A DNA stretch of 5,737 nucleotides from DATEPR01 sp036279295. GTDB taxonomy: Bacteria > Actinomycetota > Actinomycetes > Mycobacteriales > Pseudonocardiaceae. Below the pieces are notes generated by a model. It saw nothing but the letters and a program-made list of their open reading frames with translations. It was not told where the DNA came from and ran no database searches. Positions 5,733 through 5,737 of this stretch are shown here, in pieces; positions within the stretch are counted from its first letter, which is position 1; every line of letters begins with the position of its first letter. The position numbers and the translations under genes are program-made. The stretch is from contig DASUJK010000139.1 of the NCBI GenBank assembly GCA_036279295.1, forward strand, positions 1 through 5,737. Direction: 5' to 3'.

Positions 5733-5737
5733 CGCTG

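Overview
The window reads as ordinary chromosome from a high-GC, probably filamentous actinomycete. The order Pseudonocardiales is a guess from protein style. Supporting signs are the strong G/C bias at third codon positions, three GTG starts, stop/start overlaps, actinobacterial lipoprotein and secretion signals, and TANNNT-type -10 elements placed close to start codons. Six protein genes fill nearly all of it. I see no RNA genes, mobile elements, CRISPR or prophage.

Left part (1-2852, all minus strand): a carbohydrate ABC importer operon read right to left. It encodes a MalK/MsiK/UgpC-type ATPase, a lipoprotein solute-binding protein that resembles the alpha-glucoside binding protein AglE, and the first 91 codons of an AglF/MalF-type permease that runs off the left edge. 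The genes are 11 and 13 bp apart, so they are very likely co-transcribed. A perfect 12-bp-arm hairpin lies inside the first codons of the permease gene, 49 nt past the binding-protein stop. It is the strongest local structure I found and could help set binding protein above permease.

Middle (2853-2970): a 118-bp divergent intergenic region serving the sugar operon to the left and a two-component system to the right. It holds candidate -10 elements for both directions and a pair of TCACSG repeats 11 bp apart, the layout expected of an OmpR-family binding site.

Right part, plus strand (2971-5084): an OmpR/PhoB-class response regulator and a HAMP-HisKA-HATPase sensor kinase overlapping by 4 nt (GTGA). 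The kinase carries Arg instead of the usual acidic residue after the phospho-His, and a 47-residue tail that runs through a convergent terminator-like hairpin into the 3' end of the next gene.

Far right (5048-5719, minus): a secreted protein with a Sec signal peptide and four cysteines whose C-terminal half resembles actinobacterial 'choice-of-anchor P' proteins.

Functional picture (inference): the importer takes up an alpha-glucoside-type oligosaccharide using its own or a shared ATPase. The divergent two-component system senses an envelope signal and may regulate itself and perhaps the importer. I found no clear evidence of a previously undescribed system. The most useful leads are the hairpin in the permease start, the kinase/secreted-protein 3' overlap, and the divergent control region.
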